64,000 bases of DNA from Gammaproteobacteria bacterium (lineage in GTDB: Bacteria; Pseudomonadota; Gammaproteobacteria; UBA5861): the NCBI GenBank assembly GCA_022360445.1, contig JAKSCV010000020.1, forward strand, positions 41,472-105,471, in the 5' to 3' direction. How positions within the stretch are numbered: position 1 is the stretch's first letter; each line of letters opens with the position of its first letter. The translations under genes and the position numbers were made by a program. This document shows, piece by piece, positions 15,820 through 25,857 of the stretch. The notes under the pieces are model-generated. The model had not been told where the DNA came from and searched no databases. It was given only the letters and a program-made list of their open reading frames with translations.

Positions 15820-17448
15820 TCAAGCAACGGACCGGCTCCTGTCGAAAATACGCACCTGCCCCAGAATGATCTCGGCCGCATTCTCAGCGATGACCATGGT
15901 CGGGGCGTTGGTGTTTCCGGCGACAAGGCTTGGCATGATGGATGCGTCCACCACCCGCAGCCCAGATACACCGCGAACCTTGAGCTCGGGATCGACCACA
16001 GAATCTTTGTCCGCACCCATTCGGCATGTGCCAACCGGGTGATAGATTGTTTCCGCGCCTTCCCGGATGAATGCCGCGATCTCATCGTCGGTCTGTACGG
16101 ATTTACCGGGGTGCACTTCGTATTTGCTGTGCGCAGACATTGCCGGCGCTTCGAGTATCCTGCGCCCGGCTTTGAAGGCTGCAATCATCGTTTCCATATC
16201 TTTCGGATCGCTAAGATAATTCGGCTGAATCAGAGGATCGTCCATCGGATCCGGGCTTTTGAGGCCGATATAGCCGCGGCTCTTGGGCAAAAGATCGCAG
16301 ATGTGAAGCGTATAGCCATAACCAAAAGCGATCTTGCGGCCATGATCTTTCAGATAGGTGGGCAGGAAGTGAAACTGAACATTCGGCCTGTCACGATCAG
16401 GCGACGATTTGACGAACCCGCCGCTTTCCGCAACATTCGACGTGAGAAACCCTTTACGTCTGAAGATGTAGGAAAACAAACCACCAATGCCACGCGGCAG
16501 AAAGCTGGGCGCGACACCGATCGGGCGCCGTGAGCTTGCAGTATGCATAATCGTTACATCGAGGTGGTCGGCCATGTTCTTGCCAACCTCAGGAAGGTCG
16601 TGAACCACTGTCAAGCCATGCCGTTTGATTTCTTGTGCATCGCCAATGCCAGACAAAAGGAGAATCTGAGGTGAATTCACGGCCCCGCCAGACAGGATCA
16701 CCTCGCCGCCGGCATTGAGGCGCAGTTGGCGATATTCGCCACTCTGCCGCAACGTGACCCCGGTTGCTGTCTTGTCCTCCATGATGACGCGAGACACGCG
16801 GGCGTCGGTAAAGATTTCTAGATTGGACCGGGCTTCAGCACCGCGCAGGAAAGCTTGCGCCGAGCTCCAGCGCCGACCGTCCTTTTGCGTGACCTGATAC
16901 ATGCCCAGGCCCTCTTGTTCCGCGCTGTTGAAATCGCCGTTGTGGGGGATTTGTAATTCGCGCCCAGCCTGTACGAAATCGCGGCTCAGAGGGTTCACGG
17001 TTTTTAGCTCGCTCACGGAGAGCTCGCCGCCCTTACCATGAGTATCGGTTGCACCGAACCGATGGTTATCTTCGATCCGTTTGAACAGGTCTGTCATGCG
17101 GTCCCAGCCCCAGACATCCGTGCCCGCCTCGGACGCCCAGTAGTCGTAATCGGCCTTGTGCCCGCGGATATAGACCATGGCGTTGATCGACGACGACCCA
17201 CCCAGCGTTTTGCCACGAGGCCAGAACAACCTACGGCCATTCAGATGTTCTTGTGGTTCGGTATCGAATGCCCAGTTCAGCTTTTTGCTGTTCGCCAACA
17301 GTGCGATCCCCAGAGGCATGTGAATCAGCGCGCTTTTGTCCTTTGGCCCCGCTTCGATAAGCGCGACGCGTTTTTTCGGGTTTGCAGACAACCGGTTGGC
17401 CAAAACACAACCGGCGGATCCGGCACCGACGATGATATAGTCGTACAT
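15820..17448 (-). CDS. alkJ: Alcohol dehydrogenase, GMC family (AlkJ)
   Basis: A 542-residue FAD enzyme. Motifs are [20 protein letters not shown] at the N-terminus, [16 protein letters not shown], the GMC signature [19 protein letters not shown], and the active-site [12 protein letters not shown]. AlkJ oxidises 1-alkanols to aldehydes and passes electrons to the respiratory chain at the cytoplasmic membrane. It sits between alkH and alkK, as in GPo1-type operons, 33 bases after alkH. Intact by length and motifs. A second GMC gene (12102-13706) is close but differs in composition. Confidence 0.88.
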   Translation of the reverse strand: MYDYIIVGAGSAGCVLANRLSANPKKRVALIEAGPKDKSALIHMPLGIALLANSKKLNWAFDTEPQEHLNGRRLFWPRGKTLGGSSSINAMVYIRGHKADYDYWASEAGTDVWGWDRMTDLFKRIEDNHRFGATDTHGKGGELSVSELKTVNPLSRDFVQAGRELQIPHNGDFNSAEQEGLGMYQVTQKDGRRWSSAQAFLRGAEARSNLEIFTDARVSRVIMEDKTATGVTLRQSGEYRQLRLNAGGEVILSGGAVNSPQILLLSGIGDAQEIKRHGLTVVHDLPEVGKNMADHLDVTIMHTASSRRPIGVAPSFLPRGIGGLFSYIFRRKGFLTSNVAESGGFVKSSPDRDRPNVQFHFLPTYLKDHGRKIAFGYGYTLHICDLLPKSRGYIGLKSPDPMDDPLIQPNYLSDPKDMETMIAAFKAGRRILEAPAMSAHSKYEVHPGKSVQTDDEIAAFIREGAETIYHPVGTCRMGADKDSVVDPELKVRGVSGLRVVDASIMPSLVAGNTNAPTMVIAENAAEIILGQVRIFDRSRSVA

Positions 17449-17481
17449 TCCTTCTCTCCCTATATTGGTTTCAGACGGTTG

Positions 17482-18927
17482 TTAGCCAAGCACCCGGACC
17501 ACGATGTTGATGAGGCGGCGTACAAAATTCGTGTAGGGCGGAAAAAGCATGTGAATGATGGAATACTTTTCCTCCAGCACGGATTTTTCATGGGAGAAGG
17601 CCTTGAAGCCGTATTCGCCATGGGCCGCCCCGATGCCAGAGTTGTTGACGCCGCCAAATGGCAGGTTCGGGTGCAGAAAATGCACCACTGTCAGGTTTAC
17701 GCCTACCGCGCCCGAAGAAGTGCACGTGATGACCTGCTTGGCGAAACTCTTGCTTTTGTCGAAGATATACAGGGCAAGCGGCTTTGGGTTTGCGTTGATC
17801 TTGTCGATAACCTTATCCAGATCGACATATTCGATGATGGGCAAAATTGGCCCGAACAGCTCTTCCTGGGTGATTTCCATATCTTCCGAAACCTCGGAAA
17901 TCAGTGTCGGCGCAACGAAGTTCTGACCCGCATCGGTCTGCCCCCCCTGAAGGATACTTGCGCCTTTGGCACGGGCATCCTCGATCAGGTTGTGCACCCG
18001 GTCAAAATGCCGTTCGTTCACGATCCGGCAATAGTCGGGCGTTGTTTTTTGTGCCTCGGGCGTCTTTCCATAGACCCGACCGACCTCGGACTGAAGCGCG
18101 GCCTTGAACGCGGCCGACACATCGCGGTGTACATACACATGATCCGGTGCGATACAGGTCTGACCGTTGTTTGCGAACTTACCCCAGACGATGTTGCGCG
18201 CAGCCTTTTTGATATTGGCATTGGGCCCGACGATGGTGGGCGATTTGCCGCCAAGTTCCAGAGTCACCGAAGTGAGGTTTTTTGCGGCCGCCTCCATCAC
18301 AACCTTGCCGATTGCCGGGCTGCCCGTGAAGAAAATATGGTCGAAGGGCAGCGACAGAAGCTCTTGGGAAACCGCGGCATCACCTTCGATTACCTTGACC
18401 AGATCCGGTGTGAAGGCCTCTTCCACGATGTCGGCAATGACCTGTGATGCATTCGGCGTCATCTCGGAGGGCTTGATGATGGCACTGTTGCCCGCCGCGA
18501 TTGCCGAAACAAGTGGCCCGAGCGAAAGGTTCACCGGATAGTTCCACGGCGCGATGATCAGGCACACACCTTTGGCCTCGGGACGAACCCGTGCCTTAGT
18601 GCCAAATACGCCCAAAGTCGCGCGCACCCTTTTGGGGCGCATCCACGATTTCAGATGGTGTTTTGTGTGCCGGATTTCCTGAAGCACAGGAAAGATTTCA
18701 GTCAATTTCGCCTCTTCAGCGGGTTTGCGAAAATCAGCCGCGCTGGCCGCGATGATCTTGTCCTCGTTCCGCTTGACGGCGTCTGCCAGGCGGTCCAGCA
18801 GGGCAATGCGCGCCTTTCGGTCAAAATCGGCACGCCGCCCGAGCTGAGCCTGCACCTGGGTGTCAAATGCGGACCGGATCGTGCCCGCACTGGTTGCTTT
18901 GGTGGGAAATGTTGCAACTGGGTTCAT
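17482..18927 (-). CDS. alkH: Aldehyde dehydrogenase (AlkH)
   Basis: A 481-residue aldehyde dehydrogenase that converts the fatty aldehyde to the acid. Catalytic motifs are [13 protein letters not shown] (general-base Glu) and [16 protein letters not shown] (nucleophilic Cys); [12 protein letters not shown] is the conserved C-terminal block. The end, [20 protein letters not shown], is hydrophobic and may hold the protein at the membrane, as in class 3-like fatty aldehyde dehydrogenases. The start ATG overlaps the alkG stop (ATGA), so alkG and alkH are translationally coupled. Confidence 0.9.
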   Translation of the reverse strand: MNPVATFPTKATSAGTIRSAFDTQVQAQLGRRADFDRKARIALLDRLADAVKRNEDKIIAASAADFRKPAEEAKLTEIFPVLQEIRHTKHHLKSWMRPKRVRATLGVFGTKARVRPEAKGVCLIIAPWNYPVNLSLGPLVSAIAAGNSAIIKPSEMTPNASQVIADIVEEAFTPDLVKVIEGDAAVSQELLSLPFDHIFFTGSPAIGKVVMEAAAKNLTSVTLELGGKSPTIVGPNANIKKAARNIVWGKFANNGQTCIAPDHVYVHRDVSAAFKAALQSEVGRVYGKTPEAQKTTPDYCRIVNERHFDRVHNLIEDARAKGASILQGGQTDAGQNFVAPTLISEVSEDMEITQEELFGPILPIIEYVDLDKVIDKINANPKPLALYIFDKSKSFAKQVITCTSSGAVGVNLTVVHFLHPNLPFGGVNNSGIGAAHGEYGFKAFSHEKSVLEEKYSIIHMLFPPYTNFVRRLINIVVRVLG

Positions 18928-19406
18928 GCTAACTCTCCTAATTTTTCTTCGTAGAGGACATAGTCCTCTTTCGTGGCACCACAGTCAGGGCAGCACCAAT
19001 CGTTGGGAATCTGGCTGAACAGAGTTCCCGGCGCAAAACCTTCATGTTCATCGCCAAGGGCTTCGTCGTAGATATGGCCACATGTGATACACAGCCATTT
19101 CCGGTAGACCGTGTCGGCGGCAGGAGGCGCCTGCGCGACCGAAGCGGGCTGAGGTGCCTGGTGTGCGGCCGGGGCGGCCGGTGTAACGGGTGCCGCCGCT
19201 GCGGGAGAGGGGGCCGTTTGCGCGGCCTCATCTGGCGGGGTGCCGCCGATCAGGATGAAATCCTCCTTGTCCCGCACAGCGCAATCCGGGCAGGCGTAAT
19301 CCTCGGGCACTTGTGACCAGAGTGTGCCTGGCGGGAAACCTTCGTGCGGGTTCCCCTGAATTTCATCATAAGTGTATCCGCAACCCGGACATTGGTATTT
19401 TGCCAT
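18924..19406 (-). CDS. alkG: Rubredoxin with two rubredoxin domains (AlkG)
   Basis: A 160-residue electron carrier from AlkT to AlkB. There are two rubredoxin domains, each with two CxxC iron-ligand pairs: [10 protein letters not shown] and ACPDCAV in the first, [11 protein letters not shown] and CCPDCGA in the second, joined by an Ala/Pro-rich linker of about 50 residues. This two-domain layout is that of GPo1 AlkG; no separate single-domain alkF is found. ATG 19406 is chosen over 19430 because GGAGG stands 8 bases upstream and [11 protein letters not shown] begins a typical rubredoxin. Stop overlaps alkH start. Confidence 0.92.
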   Translation of the reverse strand: MAKYQCPGCGYTYDEIQGNPHEGFPPGTLWSQVPEDYACPDCAVRDKEDFILIGGTPPDEAAQTAPSPAAAAPVTPAAPAAHQAPQPASVAQAPPAADTVYRKWLCITCGHIYDEALGDEHEGFAPGTLFSQIPNDWCCPDCGATKEDYVLYEEKLGELA

Positions 19407-19576
19407 TGTGCATTCCTCCCTTGCACACATTCGCTAACGGGCGAGCATGTGCATCGTTCCAAATTTCTGTTGGTCTTCCTGTGGCCCTATCTTTGTGAGC
19501 ACAAAGAGCTGCCTGGCCAGTCGGAGTTGGCCCGATGCGAGCCAACGCCTTTATGTAACGCAGCTATACCTGAATG

Positions 19577-20803
19577 TTATCCGGTGGGGACAGTGACAGA
19601 CTGGGCAGGCTCGATCGATCCGAATTTGCGCTCATAATATTCGCGCATGCCCGGCTCGATCTGAATCTTGTTCAGATCACCTTTGGCCCAGTCCAGGACA
19701 CGATGATCCATCATCGACCGGAACCAGGACGGCACCATCGCAGCAAAAAACATCCCCGGGTAGCCCGTGGGGAGCGCCGGCAGGTCCTTGAAGTCCCGCA
19801 GGGATTGATAGGACCGCGTCGGGTGCGCGTGGTGGTCCGAGTGCCGCTGCAGGTGGAACAGGATCAGGTTGGACATGATATGGTTCGAGTTCCACGAATG
19901 GTGCGGCTTCTGATGTTCATACTTGCCGTTGGGCAGTTTTTCACGCAGCAGGCCATAGTGTTCGATGTAATTGGCCGACGTAAGCTGCCACCATCCGTAC
20001 GCCATTTGAATCGGCAAGAAGACAAGCATGATGGGCCCGAAGAACGCCAACAGCCCGGCGTAAAGTACGACGGTAATGATAAGCGGCTGAAGAATCTCAT
20101 TGTCTAGGCTCCAGACGTTTTTGCCGCCCCGCTCAAGACGAACCGCTTCGAGTTCCCAGGCACGTTTGAAAGCCCCGGGAATTTCGCGCGTTGAGAAGGA
20201 ATAGATGTTTTCGCCCATACGCGAGGTCGCCGGATCTTCCGGTGTCGCCACGTCGCGGTGATGCCCTTTGTTATGCTCAATGAAGAAGTGACCATAGCCC
20301 ACAACGGCCAGCACCAGTTTGGCCATCCAGCGGTCAAAGGTTTCTTTTTTGTGTCCCAGTTCATGCCCGGTATTCAGCGCCAGACCATTGACAATACCCA
20401 TCGACAGTGCGAAGACGATGAATTCGAACACATTAATCGGCTGGGTCGCGACCCACCAGCAAGCCCCGATCATGGCTGCGTAATGCATGGGCACGGTCAG
20501 ATAGGTGAGCACGCGATAGTAGCGGTCTTTTTCAAGGTCAGGCACGGCCGATTCGGGAGGGTTCGAAAAGTCCTCGCCGAACATCGCATCCAGCAATGGT
20601 ATAGCCAGATACCACAGAATCAGGACCGTTCCGTACCAGAGACTCCAACCAGTGGCCGATACCAGATACAGTCCGATCAGCGGCGTTAACGGCCAGAATA
20701 CGGACAACATCCAAAAATATCGCTTCTTATCAACATATGCTTCAACAGTTCCGGCTTCGGCCGTACCCATTTCATTCATATTATCAAGTGCTTCTGATTT
20801 CAT
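19577..20803 (-). CDS. alkB: Alkane 1-monooxygenase (AlkB)
   Basis: A 408-residue integral-membrane diiron hydroxylase that adds oxygen to the terminal carbon of medium-chain alkanes. Six or so hydrophobic helices are visible. The eight-histidine signature is complete: NTGHELGHKK, EHNKGHHRDVATPEDPA, the AlkB-typical NYIEHYG, and LQRHSDHHAHP. Length and motif spacing match GPo1 AlkB (about 400). First gene of the leftward alk operon; electrons come from AlkG and AlkT. A ribosome site (GGGAGGAG) precedes ATG 20803. The divergent alkS lies 230 bases away across a region with operator-like repeats. Confidence 0.95.
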   Translation of the reverse strand: MKSEALDNMNEMGTAEAGTVEAYVDKKRYFWMLSVFWPLTPLIGLYLVSATGWSLWYGTVLILWYLAIPLLDAMFGEDFSNPPESAVPDLEKDRYYRVLTYLTVPMHYAAMIGACWWVATQPINVFEFIVFALSMGIVNGLALNTGHELGHKKETFDRWMAKLVLAVVGYGHFFIEHNKGHHRDVATPEDPATSRMGENIYSFSTREIPGAFKRAWELEAVRLERGGKNVWSLDNEILQPLIITVVLYAGLLAFFGPIMLVFLPIQMAYGWWQLTSANYIEHYGLLREKLPNGKYEHQKPHHSWNSNHIMSNLILFHLQRHSDHHAHPTRSYQSLRDFKDLPALPTGYPGMFFAAMVPSWFRSMMDHRVLDWAKGDLNKIQIEPGMREYYERKFGSIEPAQSVTVPTG

Positions 20804-20928
20804 AGGTTTGCTCCTCCCTTAATGCCATTGTCACGCCTGGCGGCGATCAGAAGATCATGCGTTTCGCATTGCTTCTTACGGCTACCCGACACTAGGACGC
20901 ACATTACTTCTCAACCGCGGCACGGAAC

Positions 20929-20948
20929 AACTACACGTTCGTGTAGTT
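20929..20948. promoter_or_regulatory. Inverted repeat between alkB and alkS, candidate operator
   Basis: AACTACACG and CGTGTAGTT form perfect 9-bp arms with a 2-base spacer. The centre is about 135 bases upstream of the alkB ATG and about 97 upstream of the preferred alkS ATG. LuxR/MalT-type activators such as AlkS bind repeats near their target promoters; that this is the AlkS site is an inference. Confidence 0.55.
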
Positions 20949-20958
20949 TTGGGTGTTA

Positions 20959-20983
20959 AGTTTTGTGTGCTAGTTTTGTGTGC
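20959..20983. promoter_or_regulatory. Tandem 12-bp direct repeat upstream of alkS
   Basis: AGTTTTGTGTGC occurs twice (20959-20970 and 20972-20983) with a 13-base period, 11 bases right of the palindrome. Head-to-tail elements are common targets of MalT-like activators. The second copy overlaps the TTG codon at 20963, arguing against that codon as the alkS start. Confidence 0.5.
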
Positions 20984-21034
20984 CATAGGTACTTTGCTGA
21001 GACGCCAACGATGCATCACTTCGGGGAGGGAGGG

Positions 21035-23650
21035 ATGATCACAATTCCCAGCGTTACCCCTGACAACGTTGCCGATTTTCTGGGGCGGATGAATGTCCGT
21101 CGCAAAAGGTTGACTCAGGGCTGCCTGAGACGTGAGAGGCTGGGCTTTACTGGACACCTCGACGCGAAATGCCTTCTTTACAAGGCGCCCCGAGGCTTTG
21201 GTAAGTCGGTGCAGATCGCCTTGTGCGCTCAAACGGCGGCCGACCAGGGTGACGGCTGCGTCTATCTGGACCTGTCGTCCTTCTGGCAAGAAAGTGTCTG
21301 TGAGGCTGATTTCATTGCAAACGCGATTGTCGCGGTGCTTTCGCCATCGGATCTTTCCGGCACGAACACGAGGAGCTGTCCAGAGATCATTGCGCTGCGC
21401 GTTCTGCGCGCCTGCGAAAGACCTGTCGTGCTTTGTTTGGACGGTGTTACTGGCTCGGCCACGACCCTGAGGTTTCTAAAAACGATCACCCTGGAGACGC
21501 CGAAGTCTGTTCGACTGGTAGTGAGCGAGCGCCGGCCCGGCTCGTTGGTTATCCTGTCGGTTCTTTCGGATGTCGTGACAATCGGCCCGGAAGAACTGAG
21601 TTTTACTCTCGACGAGACCCGGTCAGCGCTTTCACTGGAAGCCGACCGGGCAAAGAAGATATTTACCATGGCGGGCGGCTGGCCCCTCCTTTGCGCACTG
21701 GCAGGAAAATCCAATGCATCTGGCGACGCCATCGTTCATCTACCAGAGATTCAAGCCTATTTCGAAAACGATGTACTGGCACAGCTGTCACAACCGCTCC
21801 GAACTTGCCTGATCAACGCCAGCTGGCTGGAAGAAATCACCGCAGAGGCTTGCGACTATGCGTTCAAGACCGACGAATCAGGCCGCAAGCTGGCGGAACT
21901 GGTATCTCATCACAGCCTTTTGACTGCTAGCGTCGACAGGCTAAACTGCTTTGAAATCAACCGCACACTTCGCGCCTATCTGCGCAATCGCTTCATCGAG
22001 ATCAACGGATCGCGTCGATCGTATTTTCTGAAACGTATTGCACTCTGGCATTGGCGAAGAAAGGAGTATCGTCAGGTCGTTAATGTTGCTCTGCGGGCTC
22101 GGGATCACAATTGGGCGCAACCGTTTACCGATCAGGCTCTGCTGGACCTTGCCCTGAGGCAAGGAGAGGTTGAGGCTCTGACAATCTGGTTTACCGGGAT
22201 CCCACGGGCCAAGTTATTTCAGATGCCATCCCTAGCCGCCGGATATGCCTGGGTGCTTTTCTTCAGCCAACGCGCCAGTGAAGCACATGATATTCTGGAT
22301 AATCTGGCGAGCTACCGAGGGGCCGCCACAACGGGCCAGGAAGATCCAAACGGATGGGCTGAATTGGTCCGAGCCATTGGTCTTGGCACACATGACGAAA
22401 TGAAGGCAGCCGACGAGAGTTGCGCGGTCTGGGTCGAAACCTATGGCATGGCCAACCCGGTTGGTAGCGCCGCCGCGCAAACGTGCAGAGCGTTCATTGC
22501 CGCCTCTGATAGGCGGTTTTCTGTCCTTTCGGATCAAATTGTGTCTGCTACAGTCTTGAGCGGCGCCGTCCGCCACCGCTATGCCTTTGGTTGGCTTGCA
22601 GCGGCCGGGGTTCTGGCCAGATTGCTCACTGGCGACATCCATGCCGCGCGCCGCGAAATTCGGCGGGCACAGGAAAATGAAGACGTTGCTCATGAGCACA
22701 CACCCTTTGTCAAAGGAATGATCGCGAGTTTCGAGCTTCAGATCCAAGCGGAAGATGTATCAGTTACACCCGATGAACGCATCGTACAGGAGGCTCTGGA
22801 TTTTGCGCTGGCGTTCGGTGTGACAGATGTGGTTTGGAACACCGTTCGAAGCGCGGTCGAAACTTATATCCGTCAGGGGGACACATCGCAGGCCTTTTTG
22901 TTGCTTGAGCGCTGCCGTCTGCTGGCAAAGGAACGGGGCTTGCAGCGGTTGGGCATCCTGGTTCGATTAGGCACCGAAGTCTTTGCGATGGGAACCGGAG
23001 TGAGCACTCCGCTGGCGACCGAGCCGCTGCCACTAGGCGAAGACTTGTTGTTTTTACCAAACCAGAACCGCGCCATCCAGGCCGAAAGCGCGTTGCTTAA
23101 AGGCTCAAGATTTCTTCGTGATGGCAAACTGGGCCCAGCCGAAAGGCAGACGCGAAAAGCTCTTTCAGACTTTGCCGCCGTCGGGGACCAGCGTGGAGAA
23201 ATCAGGGCGCAATATACACTTGCAACCACGCTCTACCTGATGGGGGAAGAAAAGCAGGCGCTGAAACGGATCGCCGATGCTGATCTGGAAGCGCAACGAC
23301 TAGGCGCACTCAGATCTTTAATAAACCGGCGCCATGTTCTGCGCGTCATTCGTCCCGAGGCAAAGGCGCTCCTGGGTCGAACGCGAATTCAAACCACCAA
23401 AATCGGAAAGCTGCCTCAGAACGTGCAAGTCACTGAGCTCCCCATTGCCTATGGATCTGCCCCCATCGGTCAAAAGCAGATGGCTGTCCTGCAACTTGCG
23501 GCGCTGGGATTGAGCAACAAGGAAATTGCAGCGCGCCTGCATGTCTCAGAAGACACCGTGAAGTGGCATTTCAGGAAAATCTTGCGGGCTTTGGAAGCCG
23601 GCAACCGGACCGAGGCGGTGTTAATCGCACGCTCGGCGGGCCTTATCTAA
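21035..23650 (+). CDS. alkS: LuxR/MalT-family activator of alkane genes (AlkS)
   Basis: About 871 residues from ATG 21035. The N-terminal STAND-type ATPase has a Walker A-like APRGFGKSVQIAL (about residues 53-65) and a Walker B-like RPVVLCLDG. A long helical repeat region follows, and the C-terminal LuxR helix-turn-helix reads LSNKEIAARLHVSEDTVKWH. AlkS senses alkanes and activates alkB and its own promoter in GPo1; length agrees (about 880). ATG 21035 is preferred to TTG 20963 because GGGGAGGG is ideally placed and the tandem repeat covers the upstream codons. Divergent from alkB, with alkT 30 bases downstream. Confidence 0.9.
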   Translation: MITIPSVTPDNVADFLGRMNVRRKRLTQGCLRRERLGFTGHLDAKCLLYKAPRGFGKSVQIALCAQTAADQGDGCVYLDLSSFWQESVCEADFIANAIVAVLSPSDLSGTNTRSCPEIIALRVLRACERPVVLCLDGVTGSATTLRFLKTITLETPKSVRLVVSERRPGSLVILSVLSDVVTIGPEELSFTLDETRSALSLEADRAKKIFTMAGGWPLLCALAGKSNASGDAIVHLPEIQAYFENDVLAQLSQPLRTCLINASWLEEITAEACDYAFKTDESGRKLAELVSHHSLLTASVDRLNCFEINRTLRAYLRNRFIEINGSRRSYFLKRIALWHWRRKEYRQVVNVALRARDHNWAQPFTDQALLDLALRQGEVEALTIWFTGIPRAKLFQMPSLAAGYAWVLFFSQRASEAHDILDNLASYRGAATTGQEDPNGWAELVRAIGLGTHDEMKAADESCAVWVETYGMANPVGSAAAQTCRAFIAASDRRFSVLSDQIVSATVLSGAVRHRYAFGWLAAAGVLARLLTGDIHAARREIRRAQENEDVAHEHTPFVKGMIASFELQIQAEDVSVTPDERIVQEALDFALAFGVTDVVWNTVRSAVETYIRQGDTSQAFLLLERCRLLAKERGLQRLGILVRLGTEVFAMGTGVSTPLATEPLPLGEDLLFLPNQNRAIQAESALLKGSRFLRDGKLGPAERQTRKALSDFAAVGDQRGEIRAQYTLATTLYLMGEEKQALKRIADADLEAQRLGALRSLINRRHVLRVIRPEAKALLGRTRIQTTKIGKLPQNVQVTELPIAYGSAPIGQKQMAVLQLAALGLSNKEIAARLHVSEDTVKWHFRKILRALEAGNRTEAVLIARSAGLI

Positions 23651-23680
23651 ACTTTCGACATACCCAGTGAGGAATAAACT

Positions 23681-24862
23681 ATGGATACAACCGTGATCAT
23701 CGGCAACGGAGTCGCAGGCACAAGTGCTGCCGCAATGCTGCGCAGAAATGGCTATGAAGGCGCGATAAAGCTTATTGGTGACGAGGTGGCCCTCCCTTAT
23801 CAGCGTCCGCCTCTATCAAAGGCCTGGCTGATCGGGTCAGACAGGCCAAAACCAACCCTCTTGCGACCACTTTCATTCTACGAAGACAATCGCATCGACC
23901 TGATGCGCGCACGCAAGGTCGCCAAGATCGACAGAAACAAGCGTAGAATTCGTTTCTCAGATGGGAAAACAACAAAATTCGATAGCCTGATTCTTGCAAC
24001 GGGAGCCTTGCCGCGCCGTCTTGATTTGCAGGAGGCTGACCTGAAAGGAATCTACTATCTAAGAGACCTGGGCGATGCGGCGGCACTTCGCCAGGCCCTG
24101 AACAATCCCAGCTGTCACGAGGTCGTCATCATCGGAGCCGGAGTTATCGGGCTCGAGGTCGCCTCTGCCGCAGTCGATAGAGGAAAGACCGTCACCGTTG
24201 TAGAAGTTGCCGCACGCGCTATGGCCCGCGTTGCGTCCCCGGTAACAGCCAATTTTGTCACTCAGAAACTGAAAAATATTGGAGTCCAATTCCTGTTCAA
24301 CAAAAAGATCGACGGGCTCGGTGCCGCTGATCACCACGTTTCCTCGGTCAATCTTGGTGATGGGTCGCAGGTAAAGGCAGATCTTATTTTGGCGGGCATC
24401 GGCGTCATACCCAACACAGAGCTTGCCGAAGCCGCGGGCCTGGATTGTGACAATGGTATCTGCGTGGATCAGGATATGCGGACTTCCGACCCCAAGATAT
24501 TTGCAATCGGCGATTGCGCACGCGGCACCAATACATTTGCGTCTGGAAAGCTGCGTATGGAAACGGTTCACAATGCAACCACACAGGCGCAGATTGCAGC
24601 AGCGGCTATTTGCAACAAGGAACGCCCGGCCCCTGTGATGCCACGTTTTTGGTCCGACCTCAAGGATATTAAGGTCCAGACAGTTGGAGTAGCGACCGGG
24701 TACGATCGGGTTCGAAGCGATGCATCTCAGGATCCTCTGTCTTTGGAGGTGCACTTGAAAAGCGGCGACCGTCTTGTTGCCGCCGAGATTGTGAATCTTC
24801 CAAATCGCCAGAGCGCTCTTGTTGAAGAGATTTCTCTCCAGGTTTCGCCAGATACCCGGTAA
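23681..24862 (+). CDS. alkT: Rubredoxin-NAD+ reductase (AlkT)
   Basis: A 393-residue FAD protein that takes electrons from NADH to rubredoxin AlkG. FAD motif IIGNGVAGTSAAAMLRRNGY is at the N-terminus, NAD motif VIIGAGVIGLEVASAAVDRG near residue 148, and the second FAD block FAIGDCA near 277. Length and layout fit GPo1 AlkT. It follows alkS with GAGGAA as ribosome site, so alkST is an operon. Last gene of the alk island on the right; the next gene is in host-like DNA. Confidence 0.9.
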   Translation: MDTTVIIGNGVAGTSAAAMLRRNGYEGAIKLIGDEVALPYQRPPLSKAWLIGSDRPKPTLLRPLSFYEDNRIDLMRARKVAKIDRNKRRIRFSDGKTTKFDSLILATGALPRRLDLQEADLKGIYYLRDLGDAAALRQALNNPSCHEVVIIGAGVIGLEVASAAVDRGKTVTVVEVAARAMARVASPVTANFVTQKLKNIGVQFLFNKKIDGLGAADHHVSSVNLGDGSQVKADLILAGIGVIPNTELAEAAGLDCDNGICVDQDMRTSDPKIFAIGDCARGTNTFASGKLRMETVHNATTQAQIAAAAICNKERPAPVMPRFWSDLKDIKVQTVGVATGYDRVRSDASQDPLSLEVHLKSGDRLVAAEIVNLPNRQSALVEEISLQVSPDTR

Positions 24863-24965
24863 TAATAGTGAACATCCGGGACGGCGTGCCACCTAGCCAA
24901 ACACAGGCATGTTATGCCCTGCCTAAGACTCATTTTCAAATCAACTTTAATGGAGGAATCCATCA

Positions 24966-25772
24966 ATGAGCATCATCGAAACACACGACCTTGGTACGGT
25001 TACAGTCATTAAGCATGAAGGATATTACGCCACGCTCTTACTGAACCGGCCAGATGTCCTCAATGCCATGAATCCACAACTGCTGGAGGACCTGGGAAAG
25101 GCCTGCGAAACTATTGAGACCGACTCAGACATCCGCGCAGTAGTCATGACTGGTGCTGGCCGGGCTTTTTGTGCCGGCGGAGATATCCATGAAGACGTAG
25201 AACCCTTGCGCCACATGGATCCCACGGGCTTCAATCAATACCTAGGCGATGCGATGACGACTTACCGCAACCTGATGAACCTGGATGTGCCGCTGATCGC
25301 CGCAGTCAACGGCCACGCCGTCGGCGGCGGTTTCGACATACTGCTGTGCTGTGATATCCGAATCGCCTCGGAAGACGCACAATTAGGCGAGTTTTTTGTG
25401 CGCATGGGGCTGGTCCCCGAAGCCGGCAACATATTGTTACCCCGCCTAGTAAGTATTGGCTGGGCGAAGCTGCTTGCCTTTACCGGCGACTTGATTGATG
25501 GCAAAAAAGCCGAGCAAATCGGTCTTGTAGAACAGTGTGTGCCGCAGGAAGAGCTCCTCCCCACGGCAGAAGCCTTGGCCAAACGTCTGGCGGCGGGACC
25601 GAAGTCCATCGGCGCCATCAAAAAAGCCATCAATGAGTCTTACGACATGTCCTTCGAAGCCGCTTGTGATCACACACTACGCCTGCAATATCAAATGGTT
25701 CATACTCAGGATCACGCCGAAGCGGTCACCGCTTTTCTGGAGAAAAGGAAGCCTGCGTTTCAAGGCCAATAG
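24966..25772 (+). CDS. Enoyl-CoA hydratase/isomerase family protein
   Basis: A 268-residue crotonase-fold protein. Oxyanion-hole strands are GAGRAFCAGGDIHED and NGHAVGGGFDILLCCDIRIAS; the active-site region reads GEFFVRMGLVPEAGN. One expected acidic catalytic position is present in this loop, but the exact reaction (hydratase, isomerase or other) cannot be fixed. GGAGG precedes ATG 24966. It is the first gene on the host side of the alk island and starts the acyl-CoA gene group; the sister gene is at 30802-31590. Confidence 0.85.
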   Translation: MSIIETHDLGTVTVIKHEGYYATLLLNRPDVLNAMNPQLLEDLGKACETIETDSDIRAVVMTGAGRAFCAGGDIHEDVEPLRHMDPTGFNQYLGDAMTTYRNLMNLDVPLIAAVNGHAVGGGFDILLCCDIRIASEDAQLGEFFVRMGLVPEAGNILLPRLVSIGWAKLLAFTGDLIDGKKAEQIGLVEQCVPQEELLPTAEALAKRLAAGPKSIGAIKKAINESYDMSFEAACDHTLRLQYQMVHTQDHAEAVTAFLEKRKPAFQGQ

Positions 25773-25857
25773 TTTTTGCCCAGCCAGCACCCGCAAAGAA
25801 ACGACACTAATGGTTCAAACTTTGACATAATAACGTCAGTTTTTTTAGGGGGCTGGT

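Noticed and set aside
17038..18447. A 469-codon plus-strand open frame antisense to alkJ and alkH
   Set aside because: GC-rich codon bias commonly leaves the antisense frame open. It crosses the gap between two well-supported genes and has no recognised domain.
24059..24892. A 277-codon antisense open frame over alkT
   Set aside because: Shadow of alkT in GC-rich DNA; sequence is not family-like.
13796..24892. Similar dodecamers near both ends of the alk island (CGGTGCGCCACC and CGGCGTGCCACC) as target-site duplication
   Set aside because: Two mismatches in 12 bases, the left copy is inside alkL homology, and no transposase or integrase is present.
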